64,000 nt of DNA from Himantopus leucocephalus (Eukaryota; Chordata; Aves; Charadriiformes; Recurvirostridae): positions 43,868,978 through 43,932,977 of the forward strand of contig RSEF01000005.1 in NCBI GenBank assembly GCA_003993805.1. Reading direction: 5' to 3'. This document shows positions 27,601-39,839 of this stretch, one piece after another. The stretch's first letter is position 1. The number at the start of each line of letters is the position of its first letter. The notes beneath the pieces are model-generated. The model was not told where the DNA came from. It did no database searches and saw only the letters and a list, made by a program, of their open reading frames with translations. The translations under genes were made by a program, and so were the position numbers.

Positions 27601-30600
27601 TTTGTTACACAAGGTAAAATTGAAGCTTTGCAAGAATTTGTAGAGGGAGAGTTTGTGGCAGTTAGAAAGATTCCAGATCACCCGCCTTATAATTATTTTG
27701 TTTAGTTGTGTGGCCATCCTGTTTCATTTCTGTATAAGCCACATATGTGGTTTCAGGTTTGGACTTTTTTCAAGTGTTTGATAAAAATCACTGTGAGTAG
27801 AGATTTCTTACATGTTTTGATTTTAATGCAAACATTCTCTATGTTATGTAACATAAGCCACAATATGGTCTTACAGTAATGCAACAAAGTAAACAGCTGT
27901 ACATAAACAGGCCTGATGCTAAAACTGATTGTAGTGCTGTTTTTCCTTTCTGATTTATGGGAGAAGAAGTTTCTAGTCCTAAATATGAACTTTACCAATA
28001 GGCTTGTCTCAGTTTCCTAGTTGAATACAAAATATGAACAAATGAAGGTTGTACTTTGTAGTATTTAGAAAAAAATATGTACCTAAGGAAATGTTAAAAT
28101 AGGACAAATCAGTATCCTGTAAATGTAGCTTCCTGAAAACAGAAATCATTAAAGAGGTTCAGTGTGTGCCAATCACAAACCCGCTTAAACTTTTGTGCCC
28201 TTTATTAGCTATCAGGGAAAAATGGTAGCTTCTCCATGACGCACGCGAGTCTCCTCTTCCAGGGCACGCAGCATCAGCTCTAGAAGAGTTTTGAGGCTGA
28301 ATTGAACTGTGTCAGTTTATGTCAGTAGAGGATTTAGCCCTCAGAGGTAAACTTTTCAGGCAGTAGCAAGCTGCCATGCCTCTCTCCTATATTGATGTCA
28401 ATTAAGTGTATGTAAATCTTAGTGAGATTATGGGCATCCATAAAAACTCAAAGGGAGCCAACGTTAAAGGCCCCTCGATGAACTGAGCTATCAAACGCTA
28501 ACTTCTTACTGGTCCTTCTCCTACTGAAACTCCATCTACAAAAAGGGAAAGAGAGGTGGAATCAGTTTAAACCTTGAGCACTAATATCAAAATGTTTTCT
28601 TAAGTCATTAGCATCAACCATATCGCCTTTCATTTAATAACTGCTCATTAGATAAAATGTCTCATTCTTTTTAGAGGCTTATAAGCAATGAGGAAAACAC
28701 TGCTGTAGTGTCTCTTCATAAAACAACATTTGGCATTAATTTAGGACAGATGAATGTTTTCTTGTAGTATTCTTTTCAGCATCTTCACAGACATGACAAC
28801 ACATCAGTTTGGATTAATATTCCACCTGGAAGCAAGTACTTTCTTTCTGCCCAGTGCAATGTGCTGGAACCTTTCAGCTTTTCTCTTTGACACCAAAGAG
28901 GCAGTAAATCATCGTGACTGGTATCTAGGCCAAGAAGCAACGTTTTTCAGAGCTTCAATTGTTCTTTTACTTTCTTTGGCTTAAGAATCCATTTTGGTTT
29001 AGAAATAAGCTTAATGCAATAAAGATTGTTTGTTTTCTTAAAGGAACCATGAGCGGAAAAGCAGAACATCATCCAACACTGAAGGGTTTTGGAAGAAAAT
29101 TCTGCTTTGCCCATGAGCAAATTTAAACTGTCTCCCATTGGACTGTTGCACTGTATCAGAAGCATTTCCTGTGGGAACTGCTAATAGTGATTAGCACAAG
29201 CAAATTCTGTTTGGGTTTTTTTCCCATTTTAGTTTGATCTAGATTGAAGATTATCAAGAGCTAAAGCTAGAAGTGAATCTGATCTATTTACCTAGATCAG
29301 ATAGTCCATGGAGCAGGGATACAGAAGGCTCCAGAAAAAAGACAGAAGACTGGCAGCTGATCATATTTAACCAGCAGGCTCTGATTTTCATGATTGAGGT
29401 GCCAGATTTTCTGGGGGGAAAAAGGGAAAGAGGGACAAACAAAAATATGGAGTTCTTCTGCCAGATTAATCTCAAAATATTTAGTCCTCGGGAATGTCGT
29501 TGGTGTTTGAAATATTTTGAACATTCAGGTTAAACAAGATTCAGGGATCCAGAAGATTTCAAAATGTTACCATTAAAATCATTGAGGTCATAAAAGCCTG
29601 GATGTTTATCAGTTTGTTGGAAAACTGAGGTCTATGTGATACTTAGGAGATGCAGCAAGGTTTCTGTTAATTGTACATATGCATACTAAATGGAATAAGA
29701 GACTTATTTTATCCCAGTCTTCACAGAGCCACATTTGGCTGTGCTACAGAATTTTGCGTGAGAAAAGAGAAAATATAGGTGAAGGAATGCATTTCTGAGG
29801 TACAGTTCTTTAGAAGAAGTGAAGTTGTGAAGCAGATAATGTCATATTGATATACAGGAATTTACGTAGATGAAGGAAAAAGGAGGAAGGTTATTTCAAA
29901 TGAACAGTTACTATTGGTACTTGTATCATTTAAGCAGCTAGAACCTATGGCAGGAAAAACATTTAGTAAATCACAAGTAGCAAAACTAATCCACACAGCT
30001 TTACTATAACAAATTATATCCTGCAGACCTTCGAGACCCACATTGATTCTGAATGCAAAAGAACTATGGGATTAAGTGTATTTTCTAAAATAAATTTATA
30101 TGGCTCTCTTTATCCTGTGTATTCTTTTCTGAAATACAGCCTTGAATCAGAGGTGGACTCAGAGAGAAAAAAGGGGGCATCTAGATTAGTTGCATGAAGG
30201 GATTGTTTGAACATGTGTATCGTTCAGCTCTAGAAAGGCATTGCATTGAGGTCACAAAAAGATTGTTACTGAAAATTCCTATGTGCGAATATGGACAAGA
30301 ATCTCTTTTAATCACATCATGGCTCAGCTGTCAGAGGTCTGATGAGCTTACTTCATGTTAAACTTATGTTACTTCGTCTTGCAAACCATGATATTTCTTT
30401 TTTGAACTCTCATATCAAATGCTGTGTTTATTTTTTTAAAGCACAACTCAAAGTCAACATTAATTTAATAACTGTATGGTTTTATTGATATTTAATGACT
30501 ATCTCAAGTGCTTAACAATGGAAAACTTGTTCTTTAACTCAATGTTGTAACTGGGTATATCAGTGAACACATTCTCATGCACATGTTTTTCAAAACCATT

Positions 30601-30766
30601 CTTACTAACATCTGAAATAAAATTTAAAAACAAACCAAAAAAAGAATAGACCAGGCAATAATGTTGCAATTTAAACCTATTCGAATTTTCTAATGTACTT
30701 CCATTTTTCATAGCTTTTAAAGGTATGATTTTTATACGTATTTTAATCTTGCTGAATATATCTGCC

Positions 30767-30783
30767 TAATAATAATAATAATA
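30767..30783. repeat. (TAA)n microsatellite
   Basis: About six TAA units merge into an A-rich stretch. Simple sequence only. Confidence 0.8.
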
Positions 30784-33700
30784 AAATTAATTTAAACCAG
30801 CTTTTTTTTAAAAAAGTCTTTAAAGATGTGGTGGGGAATAGTTGTCATTTCTGGCTTTCTTGAAGGTCTAGAGCTGTATTATAAGAAATCCATTTTTCCC
30901 TGTCATGTCTTCCTTCATTGTCCCACTTCCTTTTTACCTCAGTCTTCCTGGCCTGTTCTTGTCAGATGCCCTACTTATGAGAAATTTCAATCCACCACAT
31001 TTTTTCCTTTCTACAGTCAGCCCTCCAGACAGAGGAAGAAGTACTCCATGCCAGCCACTGGCTGACTCTTGTTTTCCTATGAACTGTGGATCATTCTTTA
31101 TTCTGAAAAAGATCTCATTGCCTCCAGTAAAAGGTTGCTTATGTGCAGACCAAAAGAAGCCAGTGGAGTTTTTTGTTCCGAGTAAAGTGTGTTATAGAAT
31201 TTCTTTGGCCCTATAGAAAGTGTTCTTGCCCATCAACATTAAGATTTCAATTCACTCATGGAACCAGAAGTCCTTACTCAGAACATAACTCTATAAATTG
31301 AAGAATAACTGCTATTTCTACTGAAAGCATAACTTTCTTTATCATGTGCAATATAGATGTAGTAGCAGATTCTCTGTAAGTGTTCAAGTCTGGGTTGACA
31401 GAGAAATTTAGGAGTTCACAGACAAATTTAGGTCTTTAAGTCCCACTGAAACACCTCCCAAGTGTCTTTCTGTATTCCTTTCTTACACAGAGAAAAATAA
31501 GTATGCTGGAACAGACCAAAAATATCCTAAAGGAGATGCAGGATTTCTATAATTGTATTTATGAGACTTAGCTGGTTTGGTGAAGGAGAGCATGAATTAG
31601 TGTGTTGAGAAAAGGTATAATGGATAAGCAGAATGCCTTGCTAAAAAGAAACTGGTTTTGTAGTGAGCGTGACAATTACTTTTGGTTCTGTTCTCCCCAA
31701 ACCAGCAGGTCTGCTTCCCTGTCCTGTGAGTGTAAACTTCCCTTAGGCTTAAACGAATGGGAGAACTTGCAGGAAAGGGATCTATCCTTTAGGTTAAGAA
31801 ATTGGGAAAACAACTGACCTGCGTGACCCCAGACTACATTAGTCACCAACTTATTATTAATAAACAGATCAAAAATCCTTCTTTTGTTAATATTTCTGTC
31901 TCTTTAGCTTTAGGTAGGGGTTTTTTTGTTGTTTATATTACCTCAGCTCCTCTTTATCAATTTTTTTTGCTTAGATCCTGCACTGAACATGTTTCAAATT
32001 TTATGTTTATGAATCTGCATTCATGCAAGTACAGAACCGACTATTGGTACTTTTTGTTGGTGCCGATATGAATTATGAGAGCTGGGAATGTATTTAAATG
32101 TAATTTAATGTCTGTGAGTGACTCTGAGCCACCACAGTACATTGTTTAATACTATTTGATAAATGACTGACAGAATATGTTTCCAATATTTTATCTTTCC
32201 TGTCTAGTTTATCCGAGTAACCAATTGTACATAGTAGGCATCTGAGGTGGGACAGAGAAACTGGTACATCAGTGTGTGTCAGCTTAGTTAGATCTTTCTA
32301 CAATGGGGGAATAGCAGTTTCCCACAATGGATATGTTACGTGGAAGGAAGAAACTAGATGACTTTCCAGGAAGGTGATGAAGGATCAGGCCAGTAAAGCT
32401 GCTTTTAAATATTTTTGCGGTTTTACCTGTTGTCCCAATTAAGCAGCAAGGCTCCTAAATGTTCGTCATTATAGTTGGAGATATTAACCCAAATCCAAAT
32501 TGTTGTTTTCCTTACAGCTGGACTTAAAGAGGTACAGTGATGATTTTTACAAATATCCAAGATTAGGTCCATGCTTTATGACATGTGAATCCTTATGGGA
32601 TGATAGCTCCTCTATCACTATAATGCCTCTCACCTGTACCAAAAAGTCAGCAGTAAGATGAAGCTGGAGAGGATAGCTGTGGTCAGCAGGTACCTCATAC
32701 GGACCGGCAGCATTTCTGAGCAAGTTACGCAGTAAGGATTATGGGGCACATGAGATTTACCAGTCATATTGCTTGCAGTATGAAAGTGTCTGCTGTTGAC
32801 TGGGTGGAGAATCTTGCCAGCTGTTAGTCATATATATTTTTTTCCGTAGTGTGTCTTTACATTGAAAAAAGATTCCAGCATCTGTTTCAGAAAGTCAAAT
32901 AAATATGAAGCCACATTAGGTTATTTATATGGGGAATTTTAAAAGCAGTACTGAAAATTGTGCAGAGCAGTTGCTGACTCTTGGGCTGCTGTTTATTCAA
33001 AACATGTATTGGAGCACTACTGGTCTAGTGAACTTCTGTTTATGGTAGCATTACTTCAGTAAGCTAGGGGCTTACTCTAGTTTTCTACAATATTGTTATT
33101 AAGTTTATAAAAATGCACTCTTTTTATGCCTATCTTACTGAAGAGTTTTTATAAAAATAATACATGAAGCAAAAACTAGAATGAGTCAGAAAGTGACTGT
33201 TAACTGAAGAAAATGAAAAAACAGAATGTTGGTGCTTGTTTACCCCTAATGCCGTCAAACTGAGCTGCTCCTTTCTAGTAGAGGACAGCAGCCCATCTGA
33301 CCTGTCCAATTTTTCAGTAGCTAGGGAATTTGGACAAACTCTTTGCGTGAATCCTATTCCTCTCAGTACTGTGCAAGTGATAAGCGCTTTCCTCCAAAAC
33401 ACACTTTACTGGATAATTCTGTTATCCATCAACATGGAACAATGGAACTGCACTTGCCAGAATTTACATCTTGGGTAATTATTTCTGCTTTCATTTAAAT
33501 TAGTTTCTAAGCTTCTGTTTTCTTCTGGCAACAGGCCCAAGTCTTTGGTAACTGGACACAAGCCTTCACATATCCTTAATTTACAGCTCTTCCCCGTTTT
33601 AAATTTTACTTCCATTTTTTCCTATCTGTTTTGCCACTCAGTTGTTTTTTTTTAAACTACTTCTATTGCATCCTTTCAGCATAGATTTCCTATAATTTCT

Positions 33701-34063
33701 TCCTTTCTTTTTTTCTGTTTACTGGGTTTCTAGTCCTAACACGTGTCTTTTAATACTGCAAGAAGGTTTATAAAGGTACTACTAAATGTGTGTTTGTGTG
33801 ACTGACGTATTGTGCCATGTCCTTGTGCGATCAGATATAGAGTCTGATCAAAATGTTCTAACTCATGGCACTGAGTTCACTCAAGGTCTCCTGTCCCAGA
33901 CAAATTACACATGCCTTGTAACCAATTTGGATAAACAAATACTCTGAGGAGAATCAGAGATACCTTTTTCATAGGATTTAACTTCTTTGACCTTCCAGAA
34001 CGTCAGGCAATTGGGATGTATAACTATTCTCCACCTTACTAAAGATAAAAACTCTCTTTTCAA

Positions 34064-34091
34064 ATATATATATATATGTACACACACACAC
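34064..34091. repeat. Compound (AT)n / (AC)n microsatellite
   Basis: Seven AT units, GT, then about six AC units, followed directly by a 'ttatttatttata' stretch. It ends about 110 nt upstream of the SS4 exon, so length variation could alter local pre-mRNA structure near a regulated acceptor. Any such effect is inference. Confidence 0.8.
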
Positions 34092-34202
34092 TTATTTATT
34101 TATAGCTAAATAAGGTCATAAAAAAACCCAAAAGATCTAGGATGTTTTAACTATTTCATTGACTTTTCAGATTGTTTTTAAGCTGTTTTTTAAACTTTAA
34201 AG

Positions 34203-34292
34203 GCAACACTGATAGTGAACGGTTCCAAATGGTAAAACAGAAAATCCCCTTCAAATATAACCGGCCCGTAGAGGAGTGGCTGCAGGAAAAAG
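34203..34292 (+). CDS. NRXN3: Neurexin-3 SS4 cassette exon (30 residues)
   Basis: This 90-nt alternative exon has GC completing a Gly codon at its 5' end and a lone G at its 3' end. Both flanking introns are therefore phase 1 and the exon can be skipped in frame. It encodes Gly then [29 protein letters not shown], the SS4 insert typical of NRXN3. In neurexins, SS4 lies on the LNS6 rim next to the calcium site. Inclusion favours cerebellin-GluD complexes and weakens LRRTM binding, while skipping favours LRRTMs and many neuroligin contacts. The acceptor is poor: purine-containing 'aaactttaaag', with the pyrimidine tract displaced upstream. The donor AAAAAG/GTAACA lacks G at +5. Weak sites on both sides fit a cassette exon. 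Ser after NTD replaces the Asn I recall in mammalian NRXN3, a minor difference. Confidence 0.96.
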
Positions 34293-34302
34293 GTAACAGT
34301 CA

Positions 34303-34493
34303 TTAAAACTTTCATTTTAAACCCATTTGATTCTAAACCCTCATTTTTAAAGCCTGCAAATAAATGTTTCTTAAATGATAATCGCCTGCTGCATAAATGA
34401 CTGTTTTAATTTTCATTATAATTTCTGTCAGCTTCCACCTGCCATATGTTGATAAATCATGCTATAATACATTGCTATTAAAATGCAGTTAAA
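34303..34493 (+). promoter_or_regulatory. Candidate STAR-family splicing response region downstream of SS4
   Basis: Within 200 nt after the SS4 donor there is a dense series of U/A motifs: TTAAAA at 34303, TTTTAAA at 34315, TTTTTAAA at 34344, TTAAA at 34371, TTTTAAT at 34404, TTAAAA at 34478 and TTAAA at 34489. The STAR proteins Sam68, SLM1 and SLM2/T-STAR are known to bind UUAA/UAAA-rich RNA in this position in mammalian neurexin genes and to promote SS4 skipping. The motifs are seen; their function in this species is inferred. AT-rich introns carry such motifs by chance, so density against background is the key test. Confidence 0.55.
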
Positions 34494-35180
34494 GGGACGA
34501 AATTCTAAGCTTGCTATCGTAGTAATGACAAACAAACAAGCAAAAATTCAGGAGAAGTTTTCTAAAAAAACAAAATGAAGAAGAAGAGTGAAAAGCAACA
34601 ACATGTATTATGGCAATTTAACCACTGCATGATTTTCCTATTTCGATTTGTTTTTAAACTACATTTATATCTTTATTATCAAAGTTTTCTTAAAAAAATT
34701 TCAAACCTACTTGTTAAACCACCTCCTGTAAGTTTCTTTTTTCTCATTAGTCTGATTAGCCACTGTGGCTATGTATTTCCTAATTGTATTAAGATAATTA
34801 AACGATTTTAAAAAATGTTGTAAAGAAAACATTTTTTAACATTTTCATATAAACTACAGCGAGGGAGACAGAGAAAGATGATTGTTCTGTCGCTTTTATG
34901 CTATGTCTGGGGTACAGTTTGAACACTCAAATGATACATTTGTCTAAGTTATGGATAAATTCTTCCCTAACTTAATCTCAGGCAGTGCTACTTAATTTTG
35001 TGGGTTTGCCTGGGAGTAGTTGGCCTCAGGTCAACAAAAGACTTGTCAGCATGCATAAGCCCAGCTGGCTTGAATGAGAGTTCTGCATACGCTCAGCGAC
35101 CTGGTGAAATGGGACTTGTATCAGAACAGTAGTGGTTTTTTATCAGGAATTTGGAGGGGAGGGAAAAATCTTGGTTGTAG

Positions 35181-35250
35181 AGCCCATTTCAAAGTGCGTT
35201 GAAGGTAATGGAATAACTCTTACTGATTTCAGCAGGGTTTGGACTGGGCT
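35181..35250. repeat. Ancient palindromic repeat fragment
   Basis: Bounded by AGCCC and GGGCT, with inner blocks 'gcgttgaaggtaatggaata' and 'actgatttcagcagggtttg'. These correspond to the 'gaagtcaatggaaagactcc' and 'attgacttcagtgggctttg' halves of a common sauropsid palindromic repeat. Diverged. Confidence 0.5.
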
Positions 35251-35645
35251 CTGGGTAGTACAGTGGAGCTTAAGTCAGGAAGATCTTCTCCCTCTATACT
35301 AAATGCGATATTAAAAAAAAGGAAAAATCACTGTAACTGACTCCTTGCCTTGAAGTCTTGAAAAAGCAGAACATGATCTTCTCTTGTTTCCTTTTAAGAA
35401 AGTACTGCTTATAAAAGGGGGTGACCTTTGAACTCAGATTTTGCATTTTCTGTGCTGACTTAGACTATGGTTGTTACCAAATTTTCCAAGAGGAAAAAAC
35501 AATGTTTTGTAAGATTGGAAAAATATAATTTATGTTCTGTTTCAAACTTCTATCCTCAGCTGAATTAACAAATTGATTTAGCCAGTATAAATTAAGGTCA
35601 CGAAGGATGTGGCTAACTAGGGTCAAAATATTTTTATGTGAAGGG

Positions 35646-35715
35646 TCTGATCCTGCAAAGTGTTGTGCGCACTCAGTTCCCGTTAACTTCAATGAGAGCT
35701 GACAGTGTTGCCCAC
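35646..35715. repeat. Ancient palindromic repeat copy with GATCCTGCAAAGTG end
   Basis: It reads 'tctgatcctgcaaagtgttg', then 'cagttcccgttaacttcaat', 'gagagctg', then a degraded second arm. The phrase order matches the widespread sauropsid repeat with 'gatcctgcaaggtgctgagc' and 'cccattgacttcaatgggag'. The central part is close to self-complementary. Confidence 0.6.
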
Positions 35716-37057
35716 TTTTCAGGTTTGGTCTACAAGGTTGTAAGGTTGTAACGTTTGTAACTACAGCTAAAGTATTTGTGAAAGTAAGACAAAAATATTT
35801 GTGTAAATAAAACAGAAATATTTTTTGACAGGATTTTATGGAACAGTTAATTCAGCTAAATTGCAAATAAGGTTTAAGGTAAAGGTATACAGAAAATGCT
35901 TATTGAGTCTCAGTGAGTTGCCCTGTTAATTTACAAGATCAAATTAAAATAAATAAATAAAGCTTAGCACTAAAAAGAGGATAATTTTGGTAAGTTTGAA
36001 TTGCTAAAGTCCCTTTAACACTAAAGAAAATGATTGCCTCAATTTTGTTCAAACAGATGCATGTCTAATTCCTTGATGCAATTCATGTGCTTGAGAAACC
36101 CACCTCTGTTTTATTTTGTGGTTTTGGTTTGGGTGTTTTTTTCCCTTTTTGGTTTTCCACCAAATCTTTTATTTCATGTCACTGCTTCTCCAAGTTTGAG
36201 CTTATAAGCATGCCAAGGCACTTTCATTTGTAAGCTATCCTGAAGTTTTGAACTGAAGTCTACCTTTTGTGGATATTGATGCTTTGTTAAAAGACAATCA
36301 CACATGCAGTAGGGTCTAAAAGACAAACATTTGAGCATTCAGACACTCTCAAAGCACAAAGATGTTTTTAGGCTAGAAGGGTAGAGCCTTGTTTTGACTA
36401 AAGTGAAAGGAAATTCAGTCTTCACACTTTGTGTTAGGGAATGACATTGTGCAATGTAACACCTGAGACTATATCTTTCTTCCTTTATTCCAAAGTAGAT
36501 AGAGTTTTCAGCAACGTAGGTACCACTCAAATTAAAAAATAATAAAAATTAATAATTTACCTGGCTGTTCACCAACCTGCTCATCCATCTGGTCATCCAT
36601 CCAACAATTAATGTAACCTGGAAACCTTCTGTCAGAAGACTTTATAAAGATGATGAGTGAAAGGGTAGCTTGCTCTCAAAATGGAACAAGATGAACTGAT
36701 GGATGGAGGAATAGATAGATTTATCAAAGAGACAACATAGAGAATAGCTTCTTGCCCATACGAGTTCTTGGCTTGAGTGAGGTAAGATGAAACACTTTTC
36801 GACTGACATTTTTGAATGCCATAGATTTGGTCTTCCTTTGGTACGACTGTTACATTATTCATAATAATGAAATAGTTCATTCTTGGAAAACAAACATAAC
36901 ACAACATCTTTCTGAAGTGGCATCGTTACTGGGGTTTTTGTTGTTGGTTTGGTTTTGTTTTTTGTTTTTTTTTAATTTTATAAATTGGCTGAAAATATTT
37001 TCAGGAGGAGCCCAGGTTTACAATCTTGAATTATATGAGTAATAAGCTAAACATTAA

Positions 37058-37105
37058 ACACTATTAACTTCACTGAGATTATGTATGTGAGTAAAAAAAG
37101 AAGTA
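37058..37105. repeat. Possible fragment of the same palindromic repeat group
   Basis: 'attaacttcactgagattat' followed by 'gtatgtgagtaaa' resembles the 'attgacttcaatgggattac' and 'cgtgtgagtaagg' half of related copies. It is short, so assignment is weak. Confidence 0.3.
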
Positions 37106-37248
37106 TTAGTCCTAAATTGTTCAACTTAAGTAGTCATAAAACCAGCAGATTTCCTTAGCGAAATACATGGTGTCTGCTAAGGCACAGATGTTACTTATTC
37201 TGCAATTGGATGAGCTAATAAAGCCCCAGAAGCATCTCATCAAAAGGA

Positions 37249-37376
37249 CTGATCCTGGAAGTCCCTAATTCTTCAAATCTCTTACTTACACGTTAAGTCT
37301 CGTTGATGTGAATGACTACTTTTGAAGCAAGAACACACTATTAGTGTGAATTAGGATTTGCAAAATCAGGCCCCAA
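37249..37376. repeat. MITE-like palindromic repeat with inverted ends
   Basis: The left end (ctgatcctggaagtccctaa then ttct) is an imperfect inverted copy of the right end (gaattaggatttgcaaaatc then aggcccc). Inside are 'cttacttacacgttaagtct' and 'gttgatgtgaatgactactt', matching the 'cttactcacgtgagtagtcc' and 'cattgacttcaatgggacta' blocks of the same sauropsid group. It is about 128 nt long and the most complete copy in the window. The layout suggests a non-autonomous DNA transposon relic. The family name is not assigned here. Confidence 0.6.
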
Positions 37377-39839
37377 ATCGCTCCTAGTGTTACGCAAAAG
37401 TTACACTTCACTAAGATTTCTCTGTGATATTTTAAATTGGTATTCAGTTTTGTAAACGAAGAAGTCAATGAGAGAGCAAACAAAGAAGAATTTGAACTAT
37501 TCAGAGTACTTACAAAACACCTCAGAAATTTAAAAGATGCTCATCGTTTTTCTCCAGTATGACACTAAAATAGCAGTAGAAAGAGTTCTCTGTGGAAAAG
37601 AAGGACTGTAAGTCTGCAACCCTTACACACCTAGTAGAATTTACTAATGTAAACAGTTCCTTAATAAAATTCAGTAGCCAAATAAATTTTACTTAGGGGA
37701 AGTAAGGGCTTTGGAACCATATCATCAAAAGAATGATTAGAAGAGATCTGTGGTGGCAGAATTAAGTGTATATTCTCTCAACAGTTTTCTTTCATTCCAT
37801 ATTTCCCTGTTGTCTTTATTCATGTGCATATACACCATCGTAGAGTGAAGAATGAGGAATGGCAGGTTCTAGGTGACTCCAACAGGTGATTGTTCTTTTA
37901 GCAAACACAATTCTCATACCAGTGCTGTCTCCAGCATTAACCGTATGGTGCAGTGCGTGAATCCTGGACTGGAAGACAACTCAACAAACAAGGAAGACCC
38001 CAAAACACACAAACTTCCTTTTTTACTGGGGTGGGGCCACCTCCTTGGTTTACACTTTCTTTCAGCAGATGCAGATGAAGGCCCAGAAATGAAGACATGA
38101 TCTTTTTTTTCCAGCCTTAAAATATTAACTCCTTATTCTTGGAAGTAAAGCAAGAGATATGACAGACATGTCTAAAGCTGTGCTATGAACTTGGGCTAGA
38201 ATAGATGACATCCCAAGGAGAGTAGTAATCCTCCAGTTAAAGTGAGGGAACCCCTTTTCTCTCCTGGCTTGGGGAGCTCTCCTAGCTGGAACAGCAAAAA
38301 TTCTCCTTCCTCATCATTGCCCACCCCTGTTCCCTTTGGTAAAAGATGAAAAAAGATACAGTATTGATTCAAGGGGAGAAAGGAATGGAAATGGAAAGCT
38401 TTGAATGGTCAATTCCTTACCTCCATTTTCAGGGATATTATCTCAGGATTAGTGAAATAACTCCCTGTTCTTTACTCATTTCACCTCTATCTTTTGGCAC
38501 TCTGTCATGACTGAGGTGAGAAGGAGGGAACAGTAGCAAGGGAAATGTCTCTGTACGTGGAGGAAGGGACAGTAGGGAAAGAAATATAGTGCTAGAGGGA
38601 GGGAACGTGTGAGGAGAAGGGAGAATGGTGTAGTAAAGAACTGACAGCATATCCATTAAAAAATCCAAGGCGAAACAGGACAGAGAAGAAAAGCAAACTG
38701 AGGAAATGGTATATGACAAGAGTTTGGCCTTCTACAGTATACAGTGCCATTTCCTCTAGCTCAGACAGGAGCTGAGCTGAGAGGGCTGAATATTTTGACA
38801 GATCTTGTTATTGGATCCTATTTTCCTCACAGACGAGAGGAAAGGCTCTGTTTTTACATGCTGAGGATGTGTGGCTTCAGTGCATGTTTGTTGATGTTCT
38901 AATAGACATACATTGCCTCTGGTAAGTTTAAAACCTCCTGAGATGCAGAATATCGCATCAGGTGTTTCAACACTTTCCAGAGGAAGGATACCCTCCACTT
39001 TTATTTCTCATTTCTTCATCAATGCAGTTACTCCACCCTGATCAAGTCCTAGTGTTTCGTTCACAAATCTGTGGGTGAGGAGCACAAGGGATGTGCAGCC
39101 CACCTCCACATGTCCGTATGTTATACCTCTCCATACACTTTTGCTTAGCTAGCGAGGGCCCTCTTTGGGGACAGGAACTCCTTTCAGATGCATTTCTTCT
39201 CTTGTCCCCATTCTCTTCCCCATGGTCCATCCTGTCACCATAAGATGATGCAACACCGCATCACCACTTGACTTCGAGACCCGTCACGACGACCACCAAA
39301 ATTGGTGAGCTCCCCCTCGTATTTTGATCTACTCTAACCACTGGCTGTGAAGGAATGAGCAGTGGGTTATAGGCTGTGCTTTGCTACATGGTGGCATTTT
39401 GCACCTCTCACCAGGGTGGACTAGAGAGAGGAAGTGGTGAGTGAGAACTGGGGAGTGGGAATGGGATGGGGACATGTGTTGCAAACGTCATAAAAATGGG
39501 AAAACACGGTAGATATTTGAATGATGATTGACTTGATGCTGCATTGATAATGCTTCTGAGCTCTGCCCAGTCTGGTTGTCTGTTAATTCAACAGATTCCA
39601 GGTGGCATGCCCCTAATCTTCTGAGGAACAGTGAAATTACAAGCACTGCCTTTGCACTGCATGAAGCAATTTATTTCTTAAGATAGTCAACCTGGCACAG
39701 CCTGGGACACAAGCAGTATTTATAGAGCAGTCCAGGCTGAATGTGATTCAAGTGTCCTGAAAAACTAGGTGAATTGGCAAACGTTACTAGATTTATTTTT
39801 AATAAATATATTTTTTCATTACATACGATATTAGACCAC

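Larger units (their letters stand above)
12942..34202 (+). other. NRXN3: NRXN3 intron upstream of SS4, 21,261 nt
   Basis: This non-coding interval lies between the LNS6 exon and the SS4 cassette and begins GTACAT. Named contents are a 9-bp inverted repeat at 15486-15504, a 10-bp hairpin at 20001-20023, an AC microsatellite at 24115-24126, a MIR-like relic at 24401-24600, a locally GC-richer patch near 25580-25860, a TAA microsatellite at 30767-30783, and a compound AT/AC microsatellite at 34064-34091. The 3' end has weak acceptor sequence ('aaactttaaag') preceded by a better-looking decoy 'gacttttcag' at 34161-34170. No open frame here resembles a protein family I recognise. Confidence 0.9.

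Noticed and set aside
27995..28060. Short MIR-like phrase 'cttgtctcagtttcctagtt'
   Set aside because: Only one block of the MIR core is legible and the flanks do not follow the family order; too weak to annotate.
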